Shown: positions 1 through 6,608, counted from the first letter of the stretch. The stretch is DNA of 6,608 nt from an uncultured Woeseiaceae bacterium (GCA_947259435.1 CAMYMP010000219.1:1-6608), one strand, 5' to 3'. The notes: generated by a model not told the origin, from the sequence alone. Program-made: numbers and translations.

Positions 1-2262
1 CGGATCGAACTCGTAAATTATCAACGGCACGCGCACATTGGCCGCAATGCACTGCCGCTTGATAAATTCGCACATCATGTGCATGCCGGACGCATTGACA
101 GCGGGAAATCCGGCATTGAGCGTCTGCACGTCAACCCCGCACTCCGCGGCAGCTGTTTCGAACTCGGTCGGACAGAACGCGCGAAAAATGCCTGACGATC
201 CGACCGCGAGAACATCGGGGGCGCCATGCTCCGCCAGATAACCCGGAAAGCGCTCGATGAACTGCAGCGCCCGATTGGCCCGCGGCTTCTTGATGATTCG
301 CGGTATTCCCAGGAGCTGTCGCACGCGATCAAACATCGAGAGTTTGCCCACATCGCGCTGACCGGCTGCGAGACGCTGCGTGTCGCCACGCGCCTCTTTG
401 ACGATGTCATCGAAGGACATTTCTGACAACTGAATTACGGTGTCCTGGTCGAGTGACATCCCGAATTTATGTTCGATCTCCGTCGTCACGCCAATGAAGG
501 CCAACGAATCCATGCCAGCGTCGAAGAGATTTTTGGCGCCAAGAATATTCTTACGGCTCAATAGCGGCGCATGCGTGAGTATTGCTTGCAGCAGAATTTC
601 GGCCTCTTCCGACAACTTCGGTCCGTCGGCCTCGCTGTCGGCCCTGGCTTTTTGCACGAGCACTTCGCTCAGCGCTCTGCGATCCACCTTGCCGCTGGCA
701 TTCTTGGGAAACTCGGGCACGCAGAAAATCATGGACGGCACCATATAGTCGGGAAGCACCGCGCTGACCTGCCTTTGTATGTCAGGGATATCTGCCGCAT
801 CGGTTTCCAATGCGGCGACGATCGACGTCGCGATCTCGGCACCACCCGGCCACGCCAACGCGACCGAGTTCATCCCCGACGAGGCGGCACGCAGCGCTGC
901 TTCGATCTCGCCCAGTTCGATGCGGTAGCCGCGAACTTTGACCTGGTTGTCGACGCGACCGAGGAAGCGGACGTTGCCATCCGCGCCAAGTGCGGCGCGA
1001 TCGCCTGTGCGATAGGCGAGCTTGTCGCCGGCCGGCAACGTGAGAAAACTCGCTTGCGTCTTCTTCGGATCGTTCAAATAGCCGGACGCTACCTGCGCAC
1101 CCGACAAGAACAGCTCGCCCGCGACGCCTGGGAGGCACGGCGAGAGTTCTTCATCGAGTACCAGAAGTTCCATTTCGGAAAATGGCGTGCCGATCGGAAC
1201 CGTGTCATCGTCGATGGCCACGTCGGATACGACATAGCGCGAACAGGCGATGGTCGCCTCGGTCGGCCCGTACCAGTTTTCGACGCGGGAATTCGGTGCT
1301 GCGAGCGCCCACTCGGTCGCGACGACAGTGGGCAGCGCCTCCCCGCAGAAAAGGCTCAGGCGCAGGCTTGGAAACGCCCCGGGCGTCAGGTCCTCCTGCA
1401 GCCGTATCTGATACGCAAGCGACGGTACCGAGAACCAGCAGGTCAGGTCCTCCTGCAGCCGTATCTGATACGCAAGCGACGGTACCGAGAACCAGCAGCT
1501 AATCCCGTGCTCACGTATATACCCTGACGGCATGCGCAGCTCTTTTTCTGAAGGCACCACCAGCGTGGCGCCGTTCTCCCAGCAGACAAAGAGATCGTGA
1601 ACCGACAGGTCGAAGGTCAGATCAAAGGTCTGCGAAAATCGATCATCAGCCTGAACGTCGACGATCGGCCCGACCGCCCTCAGGTAGCTTTCCAGCTCGC
1701 TGTTGCGGATCGGGACGCCCTTTGGATCGCCGGTGCTGCCCGACGTGAATAAGATGTAGGCGAGATCGGAAATCGATTGTTCCCGATCCTTGCGCCATTG
1801 CGAGAATTCGGCTGCAGCGTCCAGTTGATAACCGGCCTTGGCATCGCGGCAGTCAATAATCGCCGTTGTGCCTGCATCCAGAGATGCCGCAGCGAGAATC
1901 TCCTGCAGGGCCGGCGCCGCATGATCGCCACAGACGACTCGCTGCGCGCCAGAATTACGCAGGATCGTCGCGTTGCGCTTGCACGGGTGATTGACGTTCA
2001 GCGGGACGTAAGCGTGGCCCGAGAAACGCGCGGCCAGAATACCGGCGTACGACGAAATGTGCCGCTGCGCCATGACGGCCGTAATCGGCTGTTGCTCGTG
2101 TCCTGCGGTCCCGGAGAATTCACGGGCAATCTGCTGCGCGGCAGTGACGAGCTCTGCGTAGCTCCATGACTCGCCATCGATGACAAGTGCGGGCCGCTGC
2201 GGATCGCTGCGTGCAATCTCGAGGATGCGATTACCGGCTCGATATAAAGAAGTCGCGGTCAT
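1..2262 (-). CDS. NRPS-like protein: adenylation domain, carrier domain and SGNH-like domain (C-terminus cut by window edge)
   Basis: The minus frame from the ATG at 2262 stays open for 754 codons to base 1, so the C-terminus is missing. Residues 1-530 are an adenylation domain that should activate a carboxylic acid with ATP. Visible cores are A2-like AYVPL (84-88), A3 FTSGSTGDPKG (171-181), A4 FDLSVHDLF (217-225), A5 NWYGPTEATI (329-338), A6 GELFLSGAQVASGY (382-395), A7 YRTGD (417-421), A8 from GRVDNQVKVRG (435-445), and A10 NASGKVDRRAL with catalytic Lys525. A carrier domain follows at about 550-618; its phosphopantetheine serine is Ser586 in GMDSL. From about 675 a third domain begins, with GSS (688-690) and NAG (716-718) resembling SGNH/GDSL blocks I and II. 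No condensation domain precedes the A domain. The ATG lies 4 bp after the sulfotransferase stop, so the two are probably co-transcribed. A 19-residue duplication (256-274 and 275-293) interrupts the A domain. Function of the whole protein is inferred; the A and carrier calls are firm, the SGNH call moderate. Confidence 0.93.
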   Translation of the reverse strand, partial: MTATSLYRAGNRILEIARSDPQRPALVIDGESWSYAELVTAAQQIAREFSGTAGHEQQPITAVMAQRHISSYAGILAARFSGHAYVPLNVNHPCKRNATILRNSGAQRVVCGDHAAPALQEILAAASLDAGTTAIIDCRDAKAGYQLDAAAEFSQWRKDREQSISDLAYILFTSGSTGDPKGVPIRNSELESYLRAVGPIVDVQADDRFSQTFDLTFDLSVHDLFVCWENGATLVVPSEKELRMPSGYIREHGISCWFSVPSLAYQIRLQEDLTCWFSVPSLAYQIRLQEDLTPGAFPSLRLSLFCGEALPTVVATEWALAAPNSRVENWYGPTEATIACSRYVVSDVAIDDDTVPIGTPFSEMELLVLDEELSPCLPGVAGELFLSGAQVASGYLNDPKKTQASFLTLPAGDKLAYRTGDRAALGADGNVRFLGRVDNQVKVRGYRIELGEIEAALRAASSGMNSVALAWPGGAEIATSIVAALETDAADIPDIQRQVSAVLPDYMVPSMIFCVPEFPKNASGKVDRRALSEVLVQKARADSEADGPKLSEEAEILLQAILTHAPLLSRKNILGAKNLFDAGMDSLAFIGVTTEIEHKFGMSLDQDTVIQLSEMSFDDIVKEARGDTQRLAAGQRDVGKLSMFDRVRQLLGIPRIIKKPRANRALQFIERFPGYLAEHGAPDVLAVGSSGIFRAFCPTEFETAAAECGVDVQTLNAGFPAVNASGMHMMCEFIKRQCIAANVRVPLIIYEFDP
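1385..1498. repeat. Perfect 57-bp tandem duplication, two copies, in frame inside the adenylation domain
   Basis: Bases 1385-1441 and 1442-1498 are identical at all 57 positions, and identity breaks immediately on both sides (1384 versus 1441; 1442 versus 1499). On the minus strand this repeats 19 residues, from CWFSVPSLAY to QEDLT, at 256-274 and 275-293. It keeps the reading frame. In ordinary A domains this segment occurs once, between cores A4 and A5, and leads straight into PGAFPSLR and the FCGEALP strand. The lack of divergence means a very recent event, or an assembly or sequencing artefact. Confidence 0.97.
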
Positions 2263-2266
2263 CGTA

Positions 2267-3334
2267 TCAACTGCCGCTGTCGCCCTTTCCATCCCAAAGC
2301 GGCGGGCAAAGTGGCGCTACGTGCGCGTCGAGTTGCTTTTTCAGCCGCCTGTTCCCGAACTTGTACTGCGGCTGCATATCGCCGTTAATGAATCGTTCCA
2401 GCGGTTCGGTGAGCTGCGGCCGCAAGGCGCTGAAGAATCCGGGCTTGGCCAACCCCGTGTATTCCCGCGGATAGCCGAAGCGGTCCATCAGGTCGCCAAC
2501 GTAGGCTTCGACCATTTTGATCTGTCCTCTCGACAATCCTTTGCGGTACTTGCGAAAGTTCCCGGTCATCAGCGGCTTGGCCAGATTCTCTCTCGGGCCG
2601 CCTTTGACGGCGAGCCGCTGCGCACTGTCGGCCTCGTGAAACCTGTGCATGCGTTCATCGAAGCTAAGACCGAGGAATCTGCATAGCTCGGTCACCGTCT
2701 CTTCAAAACGACCGACCAGATCCTCGTAGCGTTGCAGAAATACTCGTTCGGGCCCGAGCAAGCCGTAGGCCGTCAGCCCGCCGAGCTGGTCCTCCCGCCA
2801 GACGTTGAGCGCATTGCGCACAGAACCGAACTTGTTGCCAAGCCACCGCTTGCGCCGCGCGACCGCCGACAACAGGAAATCCCGCGGATCGCGGACCTGA
2901 AAAATAAACTTCGCATCGGGGAAGCAATCGACCAGGAAAAACAATAGCTGGTGAGCATTATTCTCTTTTATAAAAGCGTGCTTGCCGCGTGCCTCGAGCG
3001 GCATTTCCTGAAAAACGAAACGCGCCACATCATGCGGCGATAATTCGGTCTGCTGGTTGAACCAATCCGCCAACCGCGACGCTTCTTCATCGCTGCGGTA
3101 CTTTCTGACCTTGTCCAGCGCATTGTCCCGGAGAACCTGCAGCGCTTCGGAGGAGCTTTCCCCTGCGGCAACCTCATGCAGCCGTAGTAGCAGGTCACGG
3201 CCAAGGTGGTAAGGCGGATGCGCATAGACCTCGGGGTGCTCCCCCACAATAGAACTGATAAGGTTCGAGCCCGAGCGCTCAGAGCAGATCAGGAAGATCG
3301 GCGCAGCAGCCTTGACGTCGTTTTCGGGTTGCAT
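2267..3334 (-). CDS. PAPS-dependent sulfotransferase family protein
   Basis: This encodes a 355-residue protein expected to transfer sulfate from 3'-phosphoadenylyl sulfate (PAPS) to a hydroxyl or amine of a small molecule or lipid. The 5'-phosphosulfate loop is CSERSGSNL (17-25), following the first beta strand (IFLI). The 3'-phosphate motif is QVRDPRDFLLS, with Arg148 and Ser156 at the usual spacing of eight. Later family-like segments are NVWRED, RYEDLVGRFEE and, near the C-terminus, FRKYRKGLSRGQ. Length fits bacterial Sulfotransfer_3-type enzymes. There is no signal peptide or membrane segment, so it is probably cytoplasmic. The ATG at 3334 is preceded by the divergent intergenic region, with no clear ribosome binding site. 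Its TGA is 4 bp upstream of the A-domain gene, suggesting that the carrier-bound or released product is the substrate. The acceptor cannot be read from sequence. Confidence 0.9.
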   Translation of the reverse strand: MQPENDVKAAAPIFLICSERSGSNLISSIVGEHPEVYAHPPYHLGRDLLLRLHEVAAGESSSEALQVLRDNALDKVRKYRSDEEASRLADWFNQQTELSPHDVARFVFQEMPLEARGKHAFIKENNAHQLLFFLVDCFPDAKFIFQVRDPRDFLLSAVARRKRWLGNKFGSVRNALNVWREDQLGGLTAYGLLGPERVFLQRYEDLVGRFEETVTELCRFLGLSFDERMHRFHEADSAQRLAVKGGPRENLAKPLMTGNFRKYRKGLSRGQIKMVEAYVGDLMDRFGYPREYTGLAKPGFFSALRPQLTEPLERFINGDMQPQYKFGNRRLKKQLDAHVAPLCPPLWDGKGDSGS

Positions 3335-3423
3335 GAAAGAAATTATCGGCTCGTTTTGCGACCCTATGCAGTATATGGATAATTGGCCGTCAAACTAGTG
3401 GTAAATACGAGCATTCCGAGTTC
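3335..3423. promoter_or_regulatory. Divergent promoter region between the two sulfotransferase genes
   Basis: The 89 bp between two divergent start codons must hold promoters for both directions unless transcription enters from elsewhere. It is visibly more AT-rich than the flanking genes. On the plus strand a plausible sigma-70 pair is TTGCGA (3356-3361) and GATAAT (3378-3383) with a 16-bp spacer. On the minus strand TTGACG is a possible -35, but I find no convincing -10 at the right spacing. Neither gene has a good Shine-Dalgarno sequence. No clear operator palindrome was seen. Confidence 0.5.
3356..3383 (+). promoter_or_regulatory. Candidate sigma-70 promoter for the plus-strand sulfotransferase
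   Basis: TTGCGA (four of six matches to the -35 consensus) and GATAAT (five of six to the -10) are separated by 16 bp. They lie 40 bp upstream of the ATG at 3424. Such matches can arise by chance in an AT-rich gap, so this is a candidate only. Confidence 0.35.
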
Positions 3424-4320
3424 ATGAAGGTCGTCGCAATCAGTGGGTCCGGTCGCTCAGGAAGCACGCTGCTGTCGCTGCTGTTGTCGCAAGACAAGCA
3501 GGTCTTCAATTTGGGGCAGCTACGCCATCTTTGGAGGGCTTTCGAGACCAACGCCGACTGCAGCTGCAGCCAGAACCTTCAGTCCTGCCCTGTCTACCGT
3601 CACGTTGTCGCCCAGAGCCACGCCGCGCCCGGCCGGCCCCAAATAGCGGCAATGCACGGTCTTGCAAAGGCGTTCCTCAAGGACGCCGCCGGGCAGTCCG
3701 ACTGGGCCGACGCGTCGGTGCAAGCCGGCTTGCGGCAGCGTCATTCGGGCTTCCTGGATGCGATGCAGGATGTCCTGACTCGAATCGCTGACGTCACGGG
3801 AGCGTCGACGTTTGTCGATACTTCAAAAGCGCCCGAAGTGGCTTTGGCACTTAGCCTGTTACCCGATGTGGACCTCTACCTCCTGAATCTTGTCCGCGAC
3901 CCTCGCGCAGTTGCCTGCAGCTGGCACAAAAAAAAGAAGAGCTTCTCCGCGACGTGCAAAAACGCTCGCGACTGGCTCGTCCGCCAGCGCAGATTGGAGG
4001 CATGGAAACCAGGCTTGGGAAGCCGGTTTTTCACACTGCGATACGAAGACCTCACTCAGGCTCCGGTTGAAGCGATTGACGACATTGCGAAATGGGCCGA
4101 GCTACCGATCCCTGAAGACCTGTTCAGCGAACCGGACCGCGCCACGCTGGACTGGAGCCACCAGCATCTTTTTCCGCCAGCCAATGAACGCGTGCTCGCA
4201 GAGCGAAGGAGCGATGTACGAATCGTGATCGCCGATAGCTGGAAAAATCCGAAAAACCGCTGGATCCATACCGTAGCCCGCTGGTTCGCGGGCTCGTACG
4301 GTCGCCGCTACTATCCGTAG
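3424..4320 (+). CDS. Second sulfotransferase family protein
   Basis: This is a 298-residue protein with a PAPS-binding architecture. The 5'-phosphosulfate loop sits at the extreme N-terminus, [10 protein letters not shown] (8-17), right after the first strand. The 3'-phosphate motif is [12 protein letters not shown], with Arg158 and Ser166 spaced by eight. A cysteine cluster, [11 protein letters not shown] (46-56), resembles the CxC...C segment in one branch of bacterial Sulfotransfer_3-type proteins, and LRYEDL (205-210) is also typical. There is no signal peptide. It reads divergently from the other sulfotransferase, whose loop and overall length differ, so the two do not look like a recent duplication. 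Its 3' end overlaps the convergent oxidoreductase gene by 10 bp. Four consecutive lysines (169-172) follow the 3'-phosphate motif. The acceptor is unknown; a role in sulfating the product of the neighbouring A-carrier protein is an inference from position. Confidence 0.87.
   Translation: MKVVAISGSGRSGSTLLSLLLSQDKQVFNLGQLRHLWRAFETNADCSCSQNLQSCPVYRHVVAQSHAAPGRPQIAAMHGLAKAFLKDAAGQSDWADASVQAGLRQRHSGFLDAMQDVLTRIADVTGASTFVDTSKAPEVALALSLLPDVDLYLLNLVRDPRAVACSWHKKKKSFSATCKNARDWLVRQRRLEAWKPGLGSRFFTLRYEDLTQAPVEAIDDIAKWAELPIPEDLFSEPDRATLDWSHQHLFPPANERVLAERRSDVRIVIADSWKNPKNRWIHTVARWFAGSYGRRYYP
4271..4301 (-). terminator. GC-rich hairpin just after the oxidoreductase stop; possible terminator
   Basis: AGCCCGC (4275-4281) and GCGGGCT (4288-4294) form a perfect 7-bp stem around a 6-base loop. 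An outer CCGT/ACGG pairing (4271-4274 with 4298-4301) extends it across a small bulge. Read on the minus strand it begins about 10 bases after the oxidoreductase stop codon. The downstream minus strand is T-rich (GGTTTTTCGGATTTTTCC), but the T tract starts roughly 10 bases past the stem rather than directly against it. It is therefore a weak or imperfect intrinsic terminator at best. It lies inside the coding end of the plus-strand sulfotransferase. Confidence 0.35.
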
Positions 4321-5921
4321 ACCTTTTTCATCACGGGTCCCATCTTGCGCATGCCAACCATCGCCATTGTTGTCAGCATTCCTGACATCATGGCGCCCGT
4401 TACGCCGCAGGTAAGTGTGTCCTGCCCGGTGAGCCACAGTCCCGGTATGCGGGTACGCGGTCCGAGCCAGTGCTGTTGAAGCCGTTCCGCCGTGTGGTCG
4501 ATGCCATACAGCTCACCGCGCTGGTAGCCCGCGAACCAGTTTGTTGATTGTGGCGTCGAGACCTCGTAGTAGTCGACCTTGCCCTTTAGCTGGGGAAGTT
4601 TGTCGTACAGGTATTCCATCAACTGCTCGCCGAGTTTGTTCTTGAATGCCTCGTAACTCTCGCCGCGCTTGCCCCAGGTGCTGCCTTCCCACTTTTCGAA
4701 CCATGCGTACGGCGCGGGCGCCACGATCTCGATGGTTGCCGTTCCCGGATGACGATTGAGGTAGTCGGGATCCTTGGCGGACGGGAACGAGATGTAGACA
4801 ACCGGGAACTCCGCGTCCTCTTCATCAATAAACTTTTCGACCGCCGCATCATAATCATTGCTCGGATAGATCCAGAAGTTAGTCTTCGGTATGCCGAGCT
4901 CCTCCGCCGTGTGCTTGAGCCCGATGTAAACGCCAAGGTGTGCAAAGCTCGGCTGCACGCGCTGCAACAGCTCCTTGTAGCCGGAATTCGTCGCCACGTC
5001 GTCGGGCAGCAATTGTTCGAACGTATTGGCGACGCCCGCTGACGAGATTACGCACGAACAATCGATGCGGTGACCGTCGGCCATCTCGACGCCTGTCACC
5101 CTGCCATCGTCTATGAGAATCTCTTTTACGCGGGCGTAGGTGAATACCTCGCCACCCGTTTTCTGGATTTTGGGGATGATGCTCTGCGCAATTTGCCAGC
5201 TGCCGCCGACCGGATAGAAACCACCATGCAGGTAATGACGCGCGATCATTGCGTGCATCATGAACGCCGATCGCTTCGGCGGCAGTCCCATGTCGCCCCA
5301 CTGCCCGCACAGGACCGCAATCAGGTCCTGGTCGTCGGTGAGTTCGCTCAAAACATCGTAGGTATTGCGATACAGCCACTTGGGGGCCCGCCATCTGAGA
5401 AACGGCGCCGCAAGAAAGCGCTGCCAGGGACGCAGAACGCGCCCAATGCCAAAGGCAGACATCGCGCTGCCGGCCTTGACCAGGAGTTCCAGGTAGCGGT
5501 CTATCGCCTGCTTTTCATTTGGGAACTGCCGCAGAAGATTATCGCGAAAGCCCTTTTTTCCGGCGACCGCATTGAACACTTTGTCGCCCACGTAGAAGCG
5601 GTCGTACTCTTCGGCCATCGGCGCCCACTTGAGCCTGCCCTCGGAGAGGAAATTGAACATGCGCCAGTTACGCGTCTTGGCGCCGACATCGCCGATGTAA
5701 TGCACGCCCGGGTCCCACTCGTAGCCGTTGCGCTCGTAGGAATGCGTGTAGCCACCCGCCGTATAGTGCTGCTCGAGCACACACACCTTCTGGCCGAGTT
5801 CGCTCAGGAACGCGGCCGTCGTGAGGCCGCCCATGCCGGAACCGATGACGACGGCGTCATACGCCGGCGCCAGACGATTGGGCCGGTAGCGATGACCGAT
5901 GCGTAACGTGCTGGCTTTCAT
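4311..5921 (-). CDS. RetSat/CrtI-type FAD-dependent oxidoreductase (phytoene desaturase superfamily)
   Basis: The protein has 536 residues from the ATG at 5921. Near the N-terminus is a dinucleotide-binding Rossmann fold: [13 protein letters not shown], with the glycine motif at about 27-32, ending at the acidic residue of [14 protein letters not shown]. This is followed by [12 protein letters not shown], strongly reminiscent of all-trans-retinol 13,14-reductase (RetSat) and related carotenoid desaturase or isomerase proteins. The C-terminal FAD segment is also present: [30 protein letters not shown]. Members reduce, desaturate or isomerise conjugated polyenes or isoprenoids; the substrate here is unknown. 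A GTG at 5948 would add nine residues. I prefer the ATG because the extension has no homology-like features, though neither start has a good ribosome binding site. It follows the DUF2141 gene by 45 bp, so the two are probably one operon. Its stop overlaps the convergent sulfotransferase. Confidence 0.9.
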   Translation of the reverse strand: MKASTLRIGHRYRPNRLAPAYDAVVIGSGMGGLTTAAFLSELGQKVCVLEQHYTAGGYTHSYERNGYEWDPGVHYIGDVGAKTRNWRMFNFLSEGRLKWAPMAEEYDRFYVGDKVFNAVAGKKGFRDNLLRQFPNEKQAIDRYLELLVKAGSAMSAFGIGRVLRPWQRFLAAPFLRWRAPKWLYRNTYDVLSELTDDQDLIAVLCGQWGDMGLPPKRSAFMMHAMIARHYLHGGFYPVGGSWQIAQSIIPKIQKTGGEVFTYARVKEILIDDGRVTGVEMADGHRIDCSCVISSAGVANTFEQLLPDDVATNSGYKELLQRVQPSFAHLGVYIGLKHTAEELGIPKTNFWIYPSNDYDAAVEKFIDEEDAEFPVVYISFPSAKDPDYLNRHPGTATIEIVAPAPYAWFEKWEGSTWGKRGESYEAFKNKLGEQLMEYLYDKLPQLKGKVDYYEVSTPQSTNWFAGYQRGELYGIDHTAERLQQHWLGPRTRIPGLWLTGQDTLTCGVTGAMMSGMLTTMAMVGMRKMGPVMKKVYG

Positions 5922-5966
5922 GGTGCCACAGTATCGAGCCAGCGACACCGCCGCGGCAACGTGAAT

Positions 5967-6419
5967 TTACTTGACCGAAATCTCAAGCGTTAGTGCCGGT
6001 GAGTCAAACGCGAACTTTGCCTTCTTGAACTTGGGCGGACCGAACCTGGCTGGCGCGTCATTGGATGTACCCGTCGGCTCTTTGGGCTTACCGTACCAGT
6101 GCCGCTCCATCGCACCGCTGCCGTCAACGTCGTGATGCACAAGTACTGCATACACGCCGTAAGGAAGCTCCTCGACGGACCACGTGCCTTGTTGCTCCTC
6201 GATTTCAATAATCTCTGAGCGAACAGCGTTCCGCAGGAAGTTCTCTTCGGAATCGAACATGACAAAACGCAAACTGCCCTCGCTGGATGTCAGACCGTTG
6301 ACATGCACGACTAATGTGCCTGTGCCGACTGCGGCATTCGCTGCATCGTCCTCGGCGACGGCCGCGCCGAAAGACGCTACAAACAACATTGTCACGAGCG
6401 TAATGACTAGCGTTTTCAA
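5967..6419 (-). CDS. Secreted DUF2141 family protein
   Basis: This encodes a 150-residue protein. Residues 1-22 form a signal peptide: a short basic start (MK), a hydrophobic core, and a likely cut after AVA, before EDD. The mature part matches the DUF2141 pattern: GTLVVHVNGL, GSLRFVMFDSEENF, then PYGVYAVLVHHDVDGSG, then YGKPKEPTGTSN and a GPPKFKKAKFAF ending. It should be a periplasmic or exported beta-sandwich protein. The family has no established biochemical function that I can state. The start is a TTG at 6419: the codon directly upstream in frame is TGA, and the next internal Met (residue 11) would remove much of the signal peptide. It is followed 45 bp later by the FAD oxidoreductase, and such genes can sit near carotenoid-type enzymes; joint action is inference. 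Confidence 0.88.
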   Translation of the reverse strand: MKTLVITLVTMLFVASFGAAVAEDDAANAAVGTGTLVVHVNGLTSSEGSLRFVMFDSEENFLRNAVRSEIIEIEEQQGTWSVEELPYGVYAVLVHHDVDGSGAMERHWYGKPKEPTGTSNDAPARFGPPKFKKAKFAFDSPALTLEISVK

Positions 6420-6435
6420 TCAGGTGCCCGTCCCT
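6419..6435 (-). promoter_or_regulatory. Ribosome binding site fixing a TTG start for the DUF2141 gene
   Basis: On the minus strand AGGGA (6435-6431) precedes the TTG start codon (6419-6417) by 11 bases. An in-frame TGA (6422-6420) touches the TTG, so no upstream start is possible. The spacing is slightly long, so initiation may be modest. Confidence 0.45.
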
Positions 6436-6474
6436 GAGTTTCGTGATGGCTGTCGATAAACACAACGAGGATCT

Positions 6475-6608
6475 TTACCGCGTGTTCTCCATTGCACTCA
6501 TCCATGCTTCCTGCAGTACCGGGTATTGCGCAAGTTTCATCATCTGCACCATAGCGTTCTGCTGAAATGCCTGCATTTCCTTTTGCTGTTTCTTCGCAAT
6601 CTCCTGCA
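6475..6608 (-). CDS. C-terminal tail of an unidentified protein (N-terminus beyond window)
   Basis: An open minus frame enters from the right edge and ends at the TAA at 6477-6475, giving 43 visible residues. They are rich in Gln, Met, Lys and Ala, with segments such as EIAKKQQKEMQAFQQNAM and KLAQYPVLQEAWMSAMENTR. This pattern suggests an amphipathic or coiled-coil helix at the C-terminus. I do not recognise the family from this fragment. The stop lies 55 bp upstream of the DUF2141 start on the same strand, so the genes are probably co-transcribed. The fragment could be a chance open frame, but its stop placement and composition look coding. Confidence 0.55.
   Translation of the reverse strand, partial: QEIAKKQQKEMQAFQQNAMVQMMKLAQYPVLQEAWMSAMENTR

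Noticed and set aside
1385..1498. CRISPR or other spacer-type repeat
   Set aside because: There are only two copies, directly adjacent with no spacer, and they lie within a coding frame.
571..1527. Long plus-strand open frame (318 codons) across the A domain
   Set aside because: It lies wholly antisense to a minus frame with all the A-domain core motifs. It is Arg-rich with no recognisable domain, so it is a shadow of the high-GC coding strand.
2180..2686. Plus-strand open frame of 168 codons overlapping the A-carrier gene start and the first sulfotransferase
   Set aside because: It is opposite two well-supported genes and its translation resembles no family I know.
2267..4320. The two sulfotransferases as a recent inverted duplication
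   Set aside because: Their lengths (355 versus 298), N-termini, loop sequences and the cysteine cluster differ, so they look like separate subfamilies.
4302..4330. Intrinsic terminator for the plus-strand sulfotransferase
   Set aside because: The T run at 4322-4327 is over 20 bases from the hairpin at 4271-4301, too far for a normal intrinsic terminator in that direction.
5070..5906. Plus-strand open frame of 278 codons
   Set aside because: It is antisense to the FAD oxidoreductase, whose motifs are clear, and shows no domain features of its own.
5922..5948. GTG at 5948 as the start of the FAD oxidoreductase
   Set aside because: The extra nine residues resemble nothing in the family and no ribosome binding site precedes them. 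It remains possible but less likely than the ATG at 5921.

Overview
This window looks like a secondary-metabolism or cell-surface-lipid locus from a moderately high-GC Gram-negative bacterium, most likely a proteobacterium. That placement is an inference from codon use, the secreted DUF2141 protein and the gene types; no marker gene fixes it. Coding density is very high, with six protein genes (two of them cut by the window edges) and no intergenic gap above 100 bases. I see no rRNA, tRNA, CRISPR array or insertion sequence.

Left part (1-3334, minus strand): two tightly coupled genes read leftwards. The first is a 355-residue PAPS-type sulfotransferase (2267-3334). Four bases after it begins an NRPS-like gene (1-2262) that stays open for 754 codons and runs off the left edge. 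Its order is adenylation (A) domain, phosphopantetheine carrier domain, then the start of an SGNH/GDSL-like domain. There is no condensation domain at the N-terminus. The A domain carries an exact 57-bp in-frame tandem duplication that repeats 19 residues around one substrate-pocket position.

Centre (3335-4320): an 89-bp divergent intergenic region separates the first sulfotransferase from a second, unrelated-looking one on the plus strand (3424-4320). This second gene ends convergently with the next gene, and their 3' ends overlap by 10 bp.

Right part (4311-6608, minus strand): an apparent operon reads leftwards. It consists of the tail of an unidentified Gln/Met-rich protein (6475-6608), a secreted DUF2141 protein with a TTG start (5967-6419), and a RetSat/CrtI-type FAD-dependent oxidoreductase (4311-5921).

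Possible joint role (inference): the A-carrier protein activates and tethers an amino or other carboxylic acid. The SGNH-like domain may transfer, release or trim the acyl group, and one or both sulfotransferases may add sulfate to the product. The oxidoreductase could saturate or isomerise a polyene or isoprenoid chain, but it may belong to a separate neighbouring operon. I do not recognise this arrangement as a described pathway.
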